Both the position numbers and the translations under genes were made by a program. Source: Sphingobacterium sp. UGAL515B_05 (GTDB taxonomy: Bacteria > Bacteroidota > Bacteroidia > Sphingobacteriales > Sphingobacteriaceae). From it: a DNA stretch of 64,000 bases. The notes beneath the pieces are model-generated. The model did no database searches and was not told the DNA's origin. It saw only the letters and a list, made by a program, of their open reading frames with translations. Where the stretch lies: positions 496,001 through 560,000 of the forward strand of contig NZ_CP109907.1 of assembly GCF_033097525.1 (NCBI RefSeq). The letters are read 5' to 3'. Below, piece by piece: positions 53,033-62,867 of this stretch. Positions within the stretch are counted from its first letter, which is position 1; each line of letters begins with the position of its first letter.

Positions 53033-53062
53033 CAAAATTATAACTTTTTTTAATATTTGCAA
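53033..53062 (-). promoter_or_regulatory. Promoter of the first SusC/SusD pair
   Basis: On the minus strand: TTG (53062-53060), 19 nt, TAATTTTG (53040-53033), a full Bacteroidota match. The leader before the SusC start codon would be about 140 nt. A palindrome GTAACATTGTTAC (53156-53168) lies about 100 bases further upstream. Confidence 0.7.
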
Positions 53063-53320
53063 TGCAAGCATAACTTTGTGATAACAATTAATTTATAAAC
53101 AGAAATAAACAATTGATTTTCAGTTATTTATTTTTTCAATCAAATTCATTTTAAAGTAACATTGTTACACTTAGATATAGGAACCATTCTTATGAAAAGC
53201 CCAATTATACTCCTTAAAATAGATTGACCCAAGAACAGCGAATAGCATTCTCATCTCATAACCATACGATTTTCCCAATTATCTTCAGGGCAAAAATTAT
53301 CATCCCTTTTTTCCAATACA

Positions 53321-53557
53321 TCAATACACCGTCGCTCGCGTAAACTGAGCATAAGAAGCTAATTCAAACATTCCGTAATCACTCGAAATTTTCCCATTAT
53401 TAGTTTGTATTACCATCACGCCTCCAAAACAGTTGGCTAGGGACATGCGATACACACGCATGTGAATTGCAAAGAATGAAAAGCGTTTTAAAGCCCGTTG
53501 AGCGATTAAGCTTATCGAACTGAAGAAAGGTGTCATCACAAAGCATTCAAACCTCAC
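53321..53557 (-). pseudogene. Possible decayed TonB-plug fragment
   Basis: A 78-residue frame whose middle (GGVMVIQTNNGKISSDYG) recalls the end of a SusC or TonB plug domain (GANGVIxITTKxGK) and lacks everything before and after. It lies upstream of a real SusC gene in a gene-free interval and could be the remnant of an older receptor. The evidence is one short similarity judged by eye, so the call is weak. Confidence 0.2.
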
Positions 53558-53640
53558 AAACTAACTTAAAATACTTTAAAATCAATCCTTTCGATTCCAC
53601 TCCATGAGCCAACTTAATGTTATGCGCCTTCTGAAAGGCA

Positions 53641-53940
53641 TCATTTTTCTGAGTGTGCCTTGTGCAATCCTTTAGTTGTCTCGTGTATAGCAAGGTCTTA
53701 ACAAGGGGGAACCTAGAGTCATCCTACAGTCGATCATCTTTTGACGAATACCTAACCAACTTCTACCTTTCTCCCACCATTGCTCGGTATTTCTTCGGGT
53801 GGGCTTCGGGTCACCCTCGGAAAAAATCAAAGGAACAGCCGATGAAAACTCAAGGCCGACTGTATAAAAGGTAGAAGTTGGGGAGAAGTTGGTCAGGCAA
53901 AAGTCCGAAGAAAGTGGCCTTAACATTTGCCTGATTTACA
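53641..53940. other. Structured non-coding interval with nested inverted repeats
   Basis: Bases 53755-53769 (CCAACTTCTACCTTT) and 53866-53880 are perfect reverse complements over 15 bases. Bases 53892-53900 (TCAGGCAAA) and 53925-53933 form a second 9-bp stem, and a GGGTG...CACCC pair (about 53798-53816) lies inside the first. The region has no believable gene; other minus- and plus-strand frames here carry no motif. It may be a mobile repeat or a structured RNA. Confidence 0.5.
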
Positions 53941-54241
53941 TAGTTCCTAATGCTTAGTATTGTTTAACACGCTATAAAGTCTTAGAAGGACCAAAAATTT
54001 CAGGGTATTCATAATTTGTTTGTTAATGACTATTCCAAAAGCAGTCCATGCTGTCAAATCACAGCTAACAACACATCCTGAGTCGTCACTGCATTTGTAT
54101 TGGGTGTTTTCAACAATACCAATCCTTTATCCACAAAATTGAACACGGAGTCGTAAAAACTTATTGCGAATCGTATTTTGGACATTCAGTCTTTTTAATG
54201 TACTCATTGAAAAGTTCAGAAACCACAAAAAATAACATAAA

Positions 54242-54269
54242 AAAAGCGATCTCTTTCGAGATCGCTTTT
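54242..54269. terminator. Bidirectional hairpin terminator
   Basis: AAAAGCGATCTC (54242-54253), loop TTTC, GAGATCGCTTTT (54258-54269): a perfect 12-bp stem with A and T runs on its two sides. It lies 22 bases after the stop of the SusD gene at 54292. Confidence 0.9.
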
Positions 54270-54291
54270 CATTTTAAATTTTCAGCTGAGA

Positions 54292-55866
54292 CTAGCGTGT
54301 ACCGCCTGCCCACCAAACATTTTCTGTATACACATATTGTCCATCACCATATGCTGCTTGAACATTCGGATTCGTTGTGGTATCATCATTACCATATGGT
54401 AAACGCAATGGAAATTTACCTGGATTTTTCAATTCGATCAGATTTTCACCATTTGCTTTCCAACGACGGATATCATTATACATCTCTGTAGATTCACCTG
54501 ATGCACCAAAGAAAGCTAAATATTTCTGATTCGCGATTTCTTTTAACGGATTCGCCACAAATAATGGTTTTACATTTTTATCAAAATAACTAGCCGCATC
54601 GGTAGCTGTTAACGCCGCGGTAGTTTCTGTAATTGTACCATTAGCAATAACGGTAGGCGCATTGAATGCCGCTTTAACCGAAACTTCAGAATTTGCTATC
54701 GCAGCTGTCACTGCGGATTTCAAAACAGATTCAATTGTTGATGCTCCCTGCCCCAAACGCTGCATTGCCTCAGCTTTCAAAAACAATAATTCGTGATAGC
54801 TCATCAATTGCGTTGGTGCTGTTTGTGAAAAAACAAATGTAGATGTCAAATAACGATATTGTACTTGATCATTTTCCCCATTTACGGCCAATAATTTGTA
54901 AGATGCATTTCCTGTAGCGATATCATTGACCTGCACCCATTTTGGAGTCATAAACTCTCTGTTCAAACGAGGATCTTTTCGTTCGATCATTTTATCAGCA
55001 ATACTTTTACTAGCCGCCAATCCATCTCTCGACCATTGAAAGTCAAATAATGGGTTTAAGTTATTTGTATTATATTGTGCAAACTTTGCCTCATCACTTG
55101 CTGCTGTGAATGATTTTTCAATGTCTGAAAGAATCGCATTCAACGCTTTAGTTTTATCAGTAGTCACCTTTAAAAGTCGCATACCATAGCGAGCTTTCAA
55201 ACCATAAGCAAATTTCAGCCATTTAGCCCCATTCCCCTGATAAAGCAAATCATTGGTACCAGCTCCACCTGACCCGTGTGTATCCCCTTTAGGTAAATTC
55301 TCGATTGCAGCATCCAAATAAGCAATTACTTGCTTGTAGATTTCCTCTTGCTTATCCAATTTTGGATTGCGAATTTCTAAAGGTTTAAAACCTTCAGAAT
55401 ACGGCGCATCGCCAAACATATCAGTCAACAAAGCAAGATTATAAGCAGCCATTACCTGCCCCATACCTAAAGTTGCGTAATTACCAGCTTGATTTCCTCC
55501 CTCAGAACATTTTTCGATAACCATGCGCGCATCCTTCAAAGCGGTATATACATTTCCCCAAGTATTATTGAACGTGGAAGCCCTTTGAGGTTCATTAATA
55601 CGATGTTCGGCATTCCAAAGCTGATTATAAGTACCTACCTCATGTTCAACATAAGTCGATAAATAGGTATTGAAGTCTCCACCAACATTAGAAAATGCTG
55701 TTCTTGTAATCACATCAGTTAGGATAAATTTAGCTTGTACATCCCCTGGTTTGTTCACATTTTCATTTATCTTGTCCATCGCATCCTCAGAACAAGCTGT
55801 AAAGAATGCTGACGAAGACAAAAGCCCCATAGCCAACAATCCTACGATATTTAATTTTAATTTCAT
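54292..55866 (-). CDS. SusD/RagB-like nutrient-binding lipoprotein
   Basis: A 524-residue surface lipoprotein (lipobox AFFTAC, then SEDAMD). It has the SusD-like group 2 pattern: MDKINENVNKPGDVQAKFIL, NLALLTDMFGDAPYSEGF, and NTWGNVYTALKDARMVIEK near residue 95. The C-terminal half includes FAYGLKARYGMRLLKV. It is 9 bases after the SusC gene, its channel partner, and precedes a strong terminator. The substrate is unknown; the lack of neighbouring glycosidases leaves glycan or peptide uptake open. Confidence 0.92.
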   Translation of the reverse strand: MKLKLNIVGLLAMGLLSSSAFFTACSEDAMDKINENVNKPGDVQAKFILTDVITRTAFSNVGGDFNTYLSTYVEHEVGTYNQLWNAEHRINEPQRASTFNNTWGNVYTALKDARMVIEKCSEGGNQAGNYATLGMGQVMAAYNLALLTDMFGDAPYSEGFKPLEIRNPKLDKQEEIYKQVIAYLDAAIENLPKGDTHGSGGAGTNDLLYQGNGAKWLKFAYGLKARYGMRLLKVTTDKTKALNAILSDIEKSFTAASDEAKFAQYNTNNLNPLFDFQWSRDGLAASKSIADKMIERKDPRLNREFMTPKWVQVNDIATGNASYKLLAVNGENDQVQYRYLTSTFVFSQTAPTQLMSYHELLFLKAEAMQRLGQGASTIESVLKSAVTAAIANSEVSVKAAFNAPTVIANGTITETTAALTATDAASYFDKNVKPLFVANPLKEIANQKYLAFFGASGESTEMYNDIRRWKANGENLIELKNPGKFPLRLPYGNDDTTTNPNVQAAYGDGQYVYTENVWWAGGTR

Positions 55867-55875
55867 GATCTAATT

Positions 55876-58800
55876 CTAAAATTTAACATTAACACCTAAA
55901 CCATAGCTCGATGTTCCCGGAAGTGAGAATCGCTCAAATGCACCAGACATATTTGTATTTCCCTGAGAAACTTCAGGATCAAAACCTTTTAATTCAGACC
56001 AAAGAATAATGTTACGTGCGAAAGCATTCACATCTACTTTAATCTTTGAGTTCTGATAAACAGGATATCCAACTGCGATCTCACGTAATTTTACGAAGGA
56101 AGTCCCACGAATCGAAGATTCGGAAATACCATTCATAGCGGTGAAATAATCTAAAGCATTGGAAGGGTCGATCAAAATATCATTCTTTTCGTAAACACCC
56201 GGAGAAACTTCTTTTACCGCCGGAAGCTCAAACAAGAAAGGTTGTCCACTGCGGAAATCAGCAGATTTTTGAGTAACACCATAGTAATCCATTACACCCG
56301 AAGTACCGTGAAACATCTGGCCTCCTTGCTTCCAATCCAAGACAGCTGATAAACGAATTTTTTTGTATTCAAAGTTTGTATTGAAACCTAAATTGAAATC
56401 AGGAGAAACTTTACCGATTACTTTCTCTTCACCCGCTTGCGGTAGGCCATCTGCATCAACAACAATCTGTCCTGCATCATTTCTCAAATAGGATACGCCG
56501 TAAATTACAGGGAATTTGTAACCGATACCTGCACGAACCTGCGGTTCAACGAAACCACCCATGAAGATACTGTTTACACCCTCTTTCAACTCATCAACAT
56601 AGTTGTCAATTTTAGTAAAGTTAAATGCGAAATCCCATTTGAAATCACCTGAACGATACGGCGCAACAGCTAACGTTAGCTCATGCGAATTGGTATGTAT
56701 TTTACCACCATTAGTTACTAAGCTCGAATATCCTGTAGAAGCAGCCAAAGGCACTTCAAAAATTTGATCTTTCACATTCTGACGAGAGAAGGTATAGTTA
56801 AGATTGATTAAACCATTCCAGAATGTCAGGTCAGTTCCCAATTCAAACGCCTGTGTATTTTGTGGCTTCAAATTTGGATCATAAACAATTGGATAGGAAG
56901 TGTAAGAAGTGACACCATCACTGTTAATTGGGTAAAGGATAGGTGTACCACTCGAGAAACCGCCACCGTAAGTAGGTTTGTCAAAGTAATTTTCATAATA
57001 ATCACCAGCTTGTCCAACTTCTGCATACGAGGCTCTTAATTTACCCATCGTGAGTACAGAGTTTTTAACTCCCTCTAGTTCGGTGAAGACAAAACCTGCT
57101 GAAACAGATGGATAGAAGAATGAACGATTGTTTCTAGGCATTGACGAAACAATATCGTTACGGCCAGTTGCATTTAAAAACAACATGTTTTTATAGGCAA
57201 GTGCCAAACTACCAAAGGTACCAAAGGTGCGTGTATGACGTAATGTTTGTTCTGCAGTTACTGTAGAAGCATTATTGATATTGTCCCAGCCTGGAAAATT
57301 AAAATTCATTCCATAGCCATAATCTCTTCTACGAACACGATTCACAATTTCATTACCGATCATCGCATCAAATACCAAATCGTCATTGATCTTCCAATTG
57401 TATGCTGCCGTACCCAAGGAGTTCCATTCTGTAACAGAGAAATGATAGTTTTCTACTTCCCCTTTACCGTTCGCATGGCCGTACCCCCAAAGGTCAGTAT
57501 AATTAGAAGTATAAGAGTCAACCCCAGCCTGATATTTCAATGTTAATTTTTGATTTTCGCCCAAATTAGTAGCGTACTGACCAAATCCATTACCAAAGAA
57601 GCGTTGCGTATCTTCCGTAAATTTATTATGTTCTGTAGCCCAATAAACTCCATCAAAACCAGTTGTACCACGATAAGTATTCTGTTTCGTTGGATTATCT
57701 AGATAATACGAAGGTATACCCTTTAAATCATATGATGCTGGCGCCCCATATAAGGTCGCAATGATACCATTATTTGCCCCAGTTTGTTTTGAAATATGTG
57801 AATTCACATAATTACCCGTAAAACCCGTTGTCCATTTATCAGATAGTTTTGCTTCACCGGATAATTTTGCTGTATAACGATCCATACCTGTTGAAGGAAC
57901 AATACCATTGGCATTGGTAGCGCCCAAAGACATCGCGTAACTTCCCTTGTCAAAACCTTGCATGATGTTAAAGGAATTATTGAAAGTGTTACCTATATTG
58001 AAGAAATCTTTTGCATTATTATAAACTTGTGGCGTAACCCAAGGATCCATTCCTGCATTTGCTCTTTGAGGAACATAATACATTCCTTCGTGCTTACCAT
58101 ATTTATTGGTGTAATCATTTACTGTATTACCTCCATATTTGGCATCATTTTTCAATTCTGGAATTGCAGGTCCCCATGATGTTGACGCCAAAGGCGAATA
58201 TTCACCATTAATCCCTTGAGCGTATGTCGTTTGAAAATCTGGTAATACAGCTACTTTATCAAATGATACGTTTGAGTTGTAGGAGATCTGTGGTTTACCT
58301 TGTTTTCCTTTTCCGCTCTTCGTTGTAATGATGATCACTCCATTTGAAGCCCGCATACCATACAACGCAGATGCTGCTTGACCTTTCAAGATGTTGATAC
58401 TTTCAATGTCATTTGGATCAATATCCAAACCTCTAGAAGAATAATCCGCACCTGAAACTGAATTACCTGTAGACACATCGGAAGTAGATGAAATTGGCAA
58501 TCCATCAACAACGTATAAAGGAGAGTTATTACCAGTAAATGAGCGCGCACCCCGAATTGTAATATTGGCGGACGCCCCAGGCATACCCGACGAAGGCGTC
58601 ACTTGTACCCCCGACACCTTACCCTGTAACGCAGTTGCCAAATTACTGTTGGCAGCTTCAGTCAGTTTATCTCCTTTTACTTCTTGCGTTGCGTAACTTA
58701 ATGCTCGTTTTTGACGAGATTGCCCCATACCTGTTACAACAACTTCTTCCAATGCATTATTATGGTTATCCAAAGAAACATTGAATACCGCACTGTTGTT

Positions 58801-59055
58801 ATTAACGATAATGGTTTTATCATCAAAACCAACGGAACGGAATACAACAACTTTACCCGCCGGGACATTTAAAGAATAATTACCATTAGCATCCGTTTGT
58901 GTTGCTTGATTAGTCCCTTGCACAACTACCGTTACCCCGGGTATTGCTTTACCGTCAGCAGATGTAACACGACCACTAATCTTTTTTTCTTGAGCGAATG
59001 CAACCGAAGTCAGAATCATACCGCCAACAAGAAAACTTAGTAATGTTTGTTTCAT
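55876..59055 (-). CDS. SusC/RagA TonB-linked outer-membrane channel
   Basis: A 1059-residue TonB-dependent channel. Signal peptide to AFAQ, carboxypeptidase-regulatory-like domain (GRVTSADGKAIPGVTVVVQG, TQTDANGNYSLNVPAGKV), TonB box (LEEVVVTGMG), plug with IRGARSFTGNNSPLYVVDGL and ILKGQAASALYGMRASNGVI, and the barrel to the end. The N-terminus is close to the SusC at 49753. It leads the SusD gene by 9 bases. Its promoter at 59330-59360 leaves a leader of about 270 nt that contains a 14-bp palindrome. Confidence 0.95.
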   Translation of the reverse strand: MKQTLLSFLVGGMILTSVAFAQEKKISGRVTSADGKAIPGVTVVVQGTNQATQTDANGNYSLNVPAGKVVVFRSVGFDDKTIIVNNNSAVFNVSLDNHNNALEEVVVTGMGQSRQKRALSYATQEVKGDKLTEAANSNLATALQGKVSGVQVTPSSGMPGASANITIRGARSFTGNNSPLYVVDGLPISSTSDVSTGNSVSGADYSSRGLDIDPNDIESINILKGQAASALYGMRASNGVIIITTKSGKGKQGKPQISYNSNVSFDKVAVLPDFQTTYAQGINGEYSPLASTSWGPAIPELKNDAKYGGNTVNDYTNKYGKHEGMYYVPQRANAGMDPWVTPQVYNNAKDFFNIGNTFNNSFNIMQGFDKGSYAMSLGATNANGIVPSTGMDRYTAKLSGEAKLSDKWTTGFTGNYVNSHISKQTGANNGIIATLYGAPASYDLKGIPSYYLDNPTKQNTYRGTTGFDGVYWATEHNKFTEDTQRFFGNGFGQYATNLGENQKLTLKYQAGVDSYTSNYTDLWGYGHANGKGEVENYHFSVTEWNSLGTAAYNWKINDDLVFDAMIGNEIVNRVRRRDYGYGMNFNFPGWDNINNASTVTAEQTLRHTRTFGTFGSLALAYKNMLFLNATGRNDIVSSMPRNNRSFFYPSVSAGFVFTELEGVKNSVLTMGKLRASYAEVGQAGDYYENYFDKPTYGGGFSSGTPILYPINSDGVTSYTSYPIVYDPNLKPQNTQAFELGTDLTFWNGLINLNYTFSRQNVKDQIFEVPLAASTGYSSLVTNGGKIHTNSHELTLAVAPYRSGDFKWDFAFNFTKIDNYVDELKEGVNSIFMGGFVEPQVRAGIGYKFPVIYGVSYLRNDAGQIVVDADGLPQAGEEKVIGKVSPDFNLGFNTNFEYKKIRLSAVLDWKQGGQMFHGTSGVMDYYGVTQKSADFRSGQPFLFELPAVKEVSPGVYEKNDILIDPSNALDYFTAMNGISESSIRGTSFVKLREIAVGYPVYQNSKIKVDVNAFARNIILWSELKGFDPEVSQGNTNMSGAFERFSLPGTSSYGLGVNVKF

Positions 59056-59138
59056 GTTTTAGTTAGTTAATTTTATTATTTTTCTAATCCTTTATTTTGA
59101 TATAAATTATATCCGTTATTATAATCGTCTAAACATAA

Positions 59139-59152
59139 ATTGTCTAGACAAT
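59139..59152. promoter_or_regulatory. 14-bp perfect palindrome in the SusC leader
   Basis: ATTGTCTAGACAAT is perfectly self-complementary and lies about 85 bases before the SusC start codon. If transcription starts from the promoter at 59330-59360, it is in the leader RNA; otherwise it is an operator. Unknown binder. Confidence 0.5.
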
Positions 59153-59329
59153 AAACAACAAAAAGCATAACATGCTCTTGAAGTTCATTCAGTAACAGTT
59201 GAAAATATTATTGGAAAAGCAAGCCCAGGTAGATGCAGGGTCAATCCTTAGATAAATATCCAGCTGTAAAATTTGCTCTTTTCAGCATTTACAGTAAATA
59301 ATAGTTAGTGCGATTTTTATTAGCGGTGT

Positions 59330-59360
59330 CAAATATATAAAGCCTAAGTTGCTTTTACAA
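59330..59360 (-). promoter_or_regulatory. Promoter of the second SusC/SusD pair
   Basis: On the minus strand: TTG (59360-59358), 20 nt, TATATTTG (59337-59330), a full consensus match. It would give a leader of about 270 nt before the SusC start. The rest of the interval (59361-59863) is very AT-rich and contains no coding frame. Confidence 0.65.
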
Positions 59361-59771
59361 GTTTTTTAACATAATCTCCAGAAAACAGAAAATACCGCAA
59401 TAATAAGTTTACAATTTTACAAATTAATAGAAGAGAATCATTTTAGAATAAAAACTCTTTAAACAGATTACATGCAGAATTTTATACTGAATGAACTATA
59501 ATTAACAAAATATTAATAATATTACAAAAAAAATTAACATGCTATATTATTATTCTTTTATATAAAAAAGATGATTAATTTATAATAATTCTAAACAGCA
59601 ACATTAATAAAAGACTAATATTTATACACTATTTCTTATAATTATGTGCAAGGTTAATAATCCATTAAAAAAAATTTTCATAATAAACCAAAGTTACAAC
59701 GAATCAAGCTTTAATTAGGAATAATACAAACCAAATGTAAATCAAAATATTATAAAAGATATTTATTTCCC

Positions 59772-59786
59772 TAAATGTAACATTTA
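59772..59786 (+). promoter_or_regulatory. Palindrome shared with the other orphan lipoprotein gene
   Basis: TAAATGTAACATTTA is an inverted repeat of two 7-base halves around one base. A 14-of-15 match lies at 47236-47250, upstream of the orphan lipoprotein at 47304. Both precede a lone lipoprotein gene on the + strand, so a common regulator site is possible. Confidence 0.4.
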
Positions 59787-59863
59787 AATAGAATTTACAT
59801 TAAAAACCCTATTATAAACTACAAAAAAGTATATTGCACAATAGAATTAATTTTTATAAAAAA

Positions 59864-61447
59864 ATGAAAAAAATTATCTATTTTGCCGTAAGCACACTCA
59901 CTTTGAGTATTAGTTCATGCAGTAAAAATCTTGAACAAACATTACCTACAGATGGTATTGTAGTAAAAGCCAACACTCCTTCCCCTTCTCTGGATTGGAG
60001 TAATCTTTCTTCCTTTAAAAATGGTCCAAACCAAATTATTCCAGCCCCTTGGTCAGGCGGAGCCTCTAGAGCATTTCCGACAGATTACTTGAGTGATTAC
60101 AAACCAGAAGATGGTTGGGTAATGTATTTTAACACAATTAATGAAAGTAAAGAAGTAGACGCACCTTACTTTGTCCTCTATAACAGATATAGAGGAATTA
60201 TGAGAATTTATTATTATTTCATGCCTAAATCAGGAGTCGAAACAAGCCAAGTGACTTTTCAACTTGATTTAAAAGGTACAGAGAACAACTCGAATATTCT
60301 AAGTTTTGACAACCAGGAAACTATTGATTTCGGTACTAGACCTACAACAATATCAAAGGTACAACATGAGAAAATTTACCAAAGTGGGGCTTGGTACGCT
60401 GAAGAGTTTCAACTAGCATATGATCCTAGCTTAGAAAATAAGAGCTATACTACTAATCAATTGAGATGGAACATGTTTTCAACAAGCATCGATCAAGTTA
60501 ATTTAGACGGAATACAAAAAGGGGAAATAAATGGTACTGTACAAACTCCCAAACCAACTACTAGTTTTCTTGGTCAACTGGTTTCAGGAGCCATTAATTT
60601 AGGAACTGGAGGAATAGGAACCTATGCTGCCGGAGCTAAAATTCTTGGAAATTTCTTTTCAAAAAGTTTTGGTCCAGTCAAGCTCGAAAACGTAAAAAAA
60701 GGTATAGAAGATGCTGCTAGTAAGAATTTAAAAACTGGTGGTTCAAGTATATTTAACGCTATGACTTCACTTGTTACTGGCGGTAATGGAGGAGGATTTT
60801 CGGAACAAAAAGTGAACCTAATAATGGACACTGAGATGCAATTAACTGGATCAATAAAACACGATCCCAATGGACTTTTCTCCACATCTCTTTTTATATC
60901 AGGGACTCAAGGACTCTCACAAGCCCCTGGCGATATACCTAACTATTCTGGCAAACTAGGGATTTTCAACATTTCTGCCAAACCGAAAATTATTGCCAAA
61001 GATTTTACACCTTCCTTGGAGCCACCTCGAGATGATGTAATGCAGAAGAAATATGCAGTTTCTTACACTGTGGACAAAGAATCGTTTCAGTTTATAACAA
61101 ATCCTGATATAATTAACAACACGCTTTCAGGAGCAACAATACAAAATTATCAGGTCGAAGTTGTAACAGATGATTTGTCTGATATTGCTCCTTATGATTT
61201 TGAACAATCTCCTAGTACAATAGAATACATTGGGAGCACAAAAAAAGTAGTAACTGGATCATCGTTAATTTTTGCATTCTGGACGAGAACAAATCCCGGA
61301 CCAGTTAAATTTCAAATCGGTGAGATTAACACATATATTAGAATTTCTTTCGATGTAGTGCCTAACAATGGAAAGCCTAAAACAACAATTGTTAAGACGT
61401 TTGAAGCAGATTTAGTTAACAATTTTTCCGGTATTTACTATCAATAA
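59864..61447 (+). CDS. Orphan lipoprotein with a glycine-rich hydrophobic segment
   Basis: 527 residues from the ATG at 59864; an upstream ATG at 59834 is less likely because the lipoprotein signal (MKKIIYFAVSTLTLSISSC, then SKNLEQ) begins here. The N-terminal half is beta-rich. A Gly/Ala/Ile-rich stretch at about residues 230-265 (SFLGQLVSGAINLGTGGIGT, then YAAGAKILGNFF) resembles glycine-zipper or membrane-inserting segments. The remainder is again beta-rich, with no motif I recognise. It stands between the SusC leader and a terminator shared with serS. Function unknown. Confidence 0.75.
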   Translation: MKKIIYFAVSTLTLSISSCSKNLEQTLPTDGIVVKANTPSPSLDWSNLSSFKNGPNQIIPAPWSGGASRAFPTDYLSDYKPEDGWVMYFNTINESKEVDAPYFVLYNRYRGIMRIYYYFMPKSGVETSQVTFQLDLKGTENNSNILSFDNQETIDFGTRPTTISKVQHEKIYQSGAWYAEEFQLAYDPSLENKSYTTNQLRWNMFSTSIDQVNLDGIQKGEINGTVQTPKPTTSFLGQLVSGAINLGTGGIGTYAAGAKILGNFFSKSFGPVKLENVKKGIEDAASKNLKTGGSSIFNAMTSLVTGGNGGGFSEQKVNLIMDTEMQLTGSIKHDPNGLFSTSLFISGTQGLSQAPGDIPNYSGKLGIFNISAKPKIIAKDFTPSLEPPRDDVMQKKYAVSYTVDKESFQFITNPDIINNTLSGATIQNYQVEVVTDDLSDIAPYDFEQSPSTIEYIGSTKKVVTGSSLIFAFWTRTNPGPVKFQIGEINTYIRISFDVVPNNGKPKTTIVKTFEADLVNNFSGIYYQ

Positions 61448-61456
61448 TAACAAAAA

Positions 61457-61490
61457 AAAGACGCTCTACCTTCTCAGGCTGAGCGTCTTT
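61457..61490. terminator. Bidirectional terminator between the lipoprotein and serS
   Basis: AAAGACGCTC (61457-61466) and GAGCGTCTTT (61481-61490) form a perfect 10-bp stem with a 14-nt loop, flanked by an A run on the left. It separates two convergent genes. Confidence 0.85.
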
Positions 61491-61535
61491 CATATGCATA
61501 TTAAATAAGTCTAAAGACGACTTATTTATTGTTAT

Positions 61536-62807
61536 TTAATCGATGTATTCAAATTTGGTATAAGGCACCAAAACTGCAGGTATTTTAATTCCTTTTTCTG
61601 TTTGATTATTCTCCAATATCGCTGCCACAATACGTGGCAAAGCCAATGCCGAACCGTTCAATGTATGAGCCAACTGCATCTTTCCATCAGCATTTTTAAA
61701 ACGGACTTTCAATCGATTCGCCTGATAAGTTTCAAAATTGGAAACGGAAGATACCTCTAACCAGCGCTTCTGAGCAGAACTATACACTTCCATGTCATAG
61801 GTCAATGCAGAAGTAAAACTCATATCTCCACCACAAAGGCGCAATACACGGTAAGGAAGCTCTAATTTCTGCAAAAGACGCTGTACGTATAAACTCATTT
61901 CTTCCAGCACTTCATAAGACTTTTCAGGATGTACAATCTGTACCGTCTCCACTTTGTCAAATTGGTGTAACCGGTTTAATCCACGTACATGTGCGCCATA
62001 AGAACCTGCTTCACGACGGAAACATGGTGTATAAGCACAATGTTTGATTGGAAACTGCCCTTCTTTTACAATCTCGTCTCTATAAATGTTGGTGACGGGA
62101 ACTTCGGCTGTAGGGATCAAATACAGATTGTCGTTACCCACATAGTACATCTGTCCTTCTTTATCCGGTAATTGTCCCGTAGCAAATGCAGAATCTTCAT
62201 TGACCAAAATGGGCACCTGTACTTCTTCGTATCCTTCTTCTGCTGCCTGATCCAAAAAGAAATTGATCAGTGCGCGTTGCAATTTAGCGCCTTTACCTTT
62301 ATAAATAGGAAAACCCGCACCGGCAACTTTTACACCAAGCTCTAAATCAACAATATCATATTTGTTCAACAATTCCCAATGCGGCAATGCATCCTCCGAC
62401 AAAGCCGGGATTTCGCCATGGTTCAAAACTACTTCGTTGTCCTCAGCACTTACACCTGCTGGAACGGATTGATGCGGTAAATTAGGTAATTGTACGATCT
62501 TCTCATTCAATTCGGCTTCAATGGTACCCAATTGTTCCAAAAGTTGCTTCACTTGCTCCTTATATCCCGAGGATTTGGATTTAACGGTTTCAGCTTCTTC
62601 TTTTTTTCCTTGGCGCATCAGATCTCCAATCTGTTTTGCCGCCGCATTAGCCTCTGCCGAAAGTGCGTCAGATTCCGATTGGATCTTACGGCGATCTTCA
62701 TCTAAACTGATGATTTCGTCGACCAATCCAATTTCCTTGAAATGCTTGACAGCCAATCTTTCGATTACCGTATCCCTGTTCTCACGGATATAATTTAATT
62801 GCAACAT
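61536..62807 (-). CDS. serS: Seryl-tRNA synthetase
   Basis: A 423-residue class II synthetase that charges tRNA-Ser. The N-terminal coiled-coil arm (about 27-105, with SIQSESDALSAEANAAAKQ-like repeats) is present. Motif 2 is FRREAGSYGAHVRGLNRLHQ, and motif 3 is in the region ending NGSALALPRIVAAILENNQ. The SSVSNFETYQANR stretch before it is the usual serine-pocket region. Length is normal for the family. A promoter lies just upstream (62837-62867). Confidence 0.97.
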   Translation of the reverse strand: MLQLNYIRENRDTVIERLAVKHFKEIGLVDEIISLDEDRRKIQSESDALSAEANAAAKQIGDLMRQGKKEEAETVKSKSSGYKEQVKQLLEQLGTIEAELNEKIVQLPNLPHQSVPAGVSAEDNEVVLNHGEIPALSEDALPHWELLNKYDIVDLELGVKVAGAGFPIYKGKGAKLQRALINFFLDQAAEEGYEEVQVPILVNEDSAFATGQLPDKEGQMYYVGNDNLYLIPTAEVPVTNIYRDEIVKEGQFPIKHCAYTPCFRREAGSYGAHVRGLNRLHQFDKVETVQIVHPEKSYEVLEEMSLYVQRLLQKLELPYRVLRLCGGDMSFTSALTYDMEVYSSAQKRWLEVSSVSNFETYQANRLKVRFKNADGKMQLAHTLNGSALALPRIVAAILENNQTEKGIKIPAVLVPYTKFEYID

Positions 62808-62836
62808 AATATAAATGTGTTATTTAAAATAGTGAA

Positions 62837-62867
62837 CAAACTTAGATAAATTTGCCTTTATTTACAA
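62837..62867 (-). promoter_or_regulatory. serS promoter
   Basis: On the minus strand: TTG (62867-62865), 20 nt, TAAGTTTG (62844-62837), a full Bacteroidota consensus match about 30 bases before the serS start codon at 62807. Confidence 0.75.

Noticed and set aside
53672..53926. 84-codon minus-strand frame in the 53-54 kb gap
   Set aside because: It overlaps the inverted repeats, has odd amino-acid composition and no family-like motif; it looks like a by-product of the structured DNA.
54198..54491. 97-codon plus-strand frame
   Set aside because: It crosses the strong terminator and overlaps the end of the SusD gene on the other strand; composition rich in His, Tyr and Ser fits a shadow frame.
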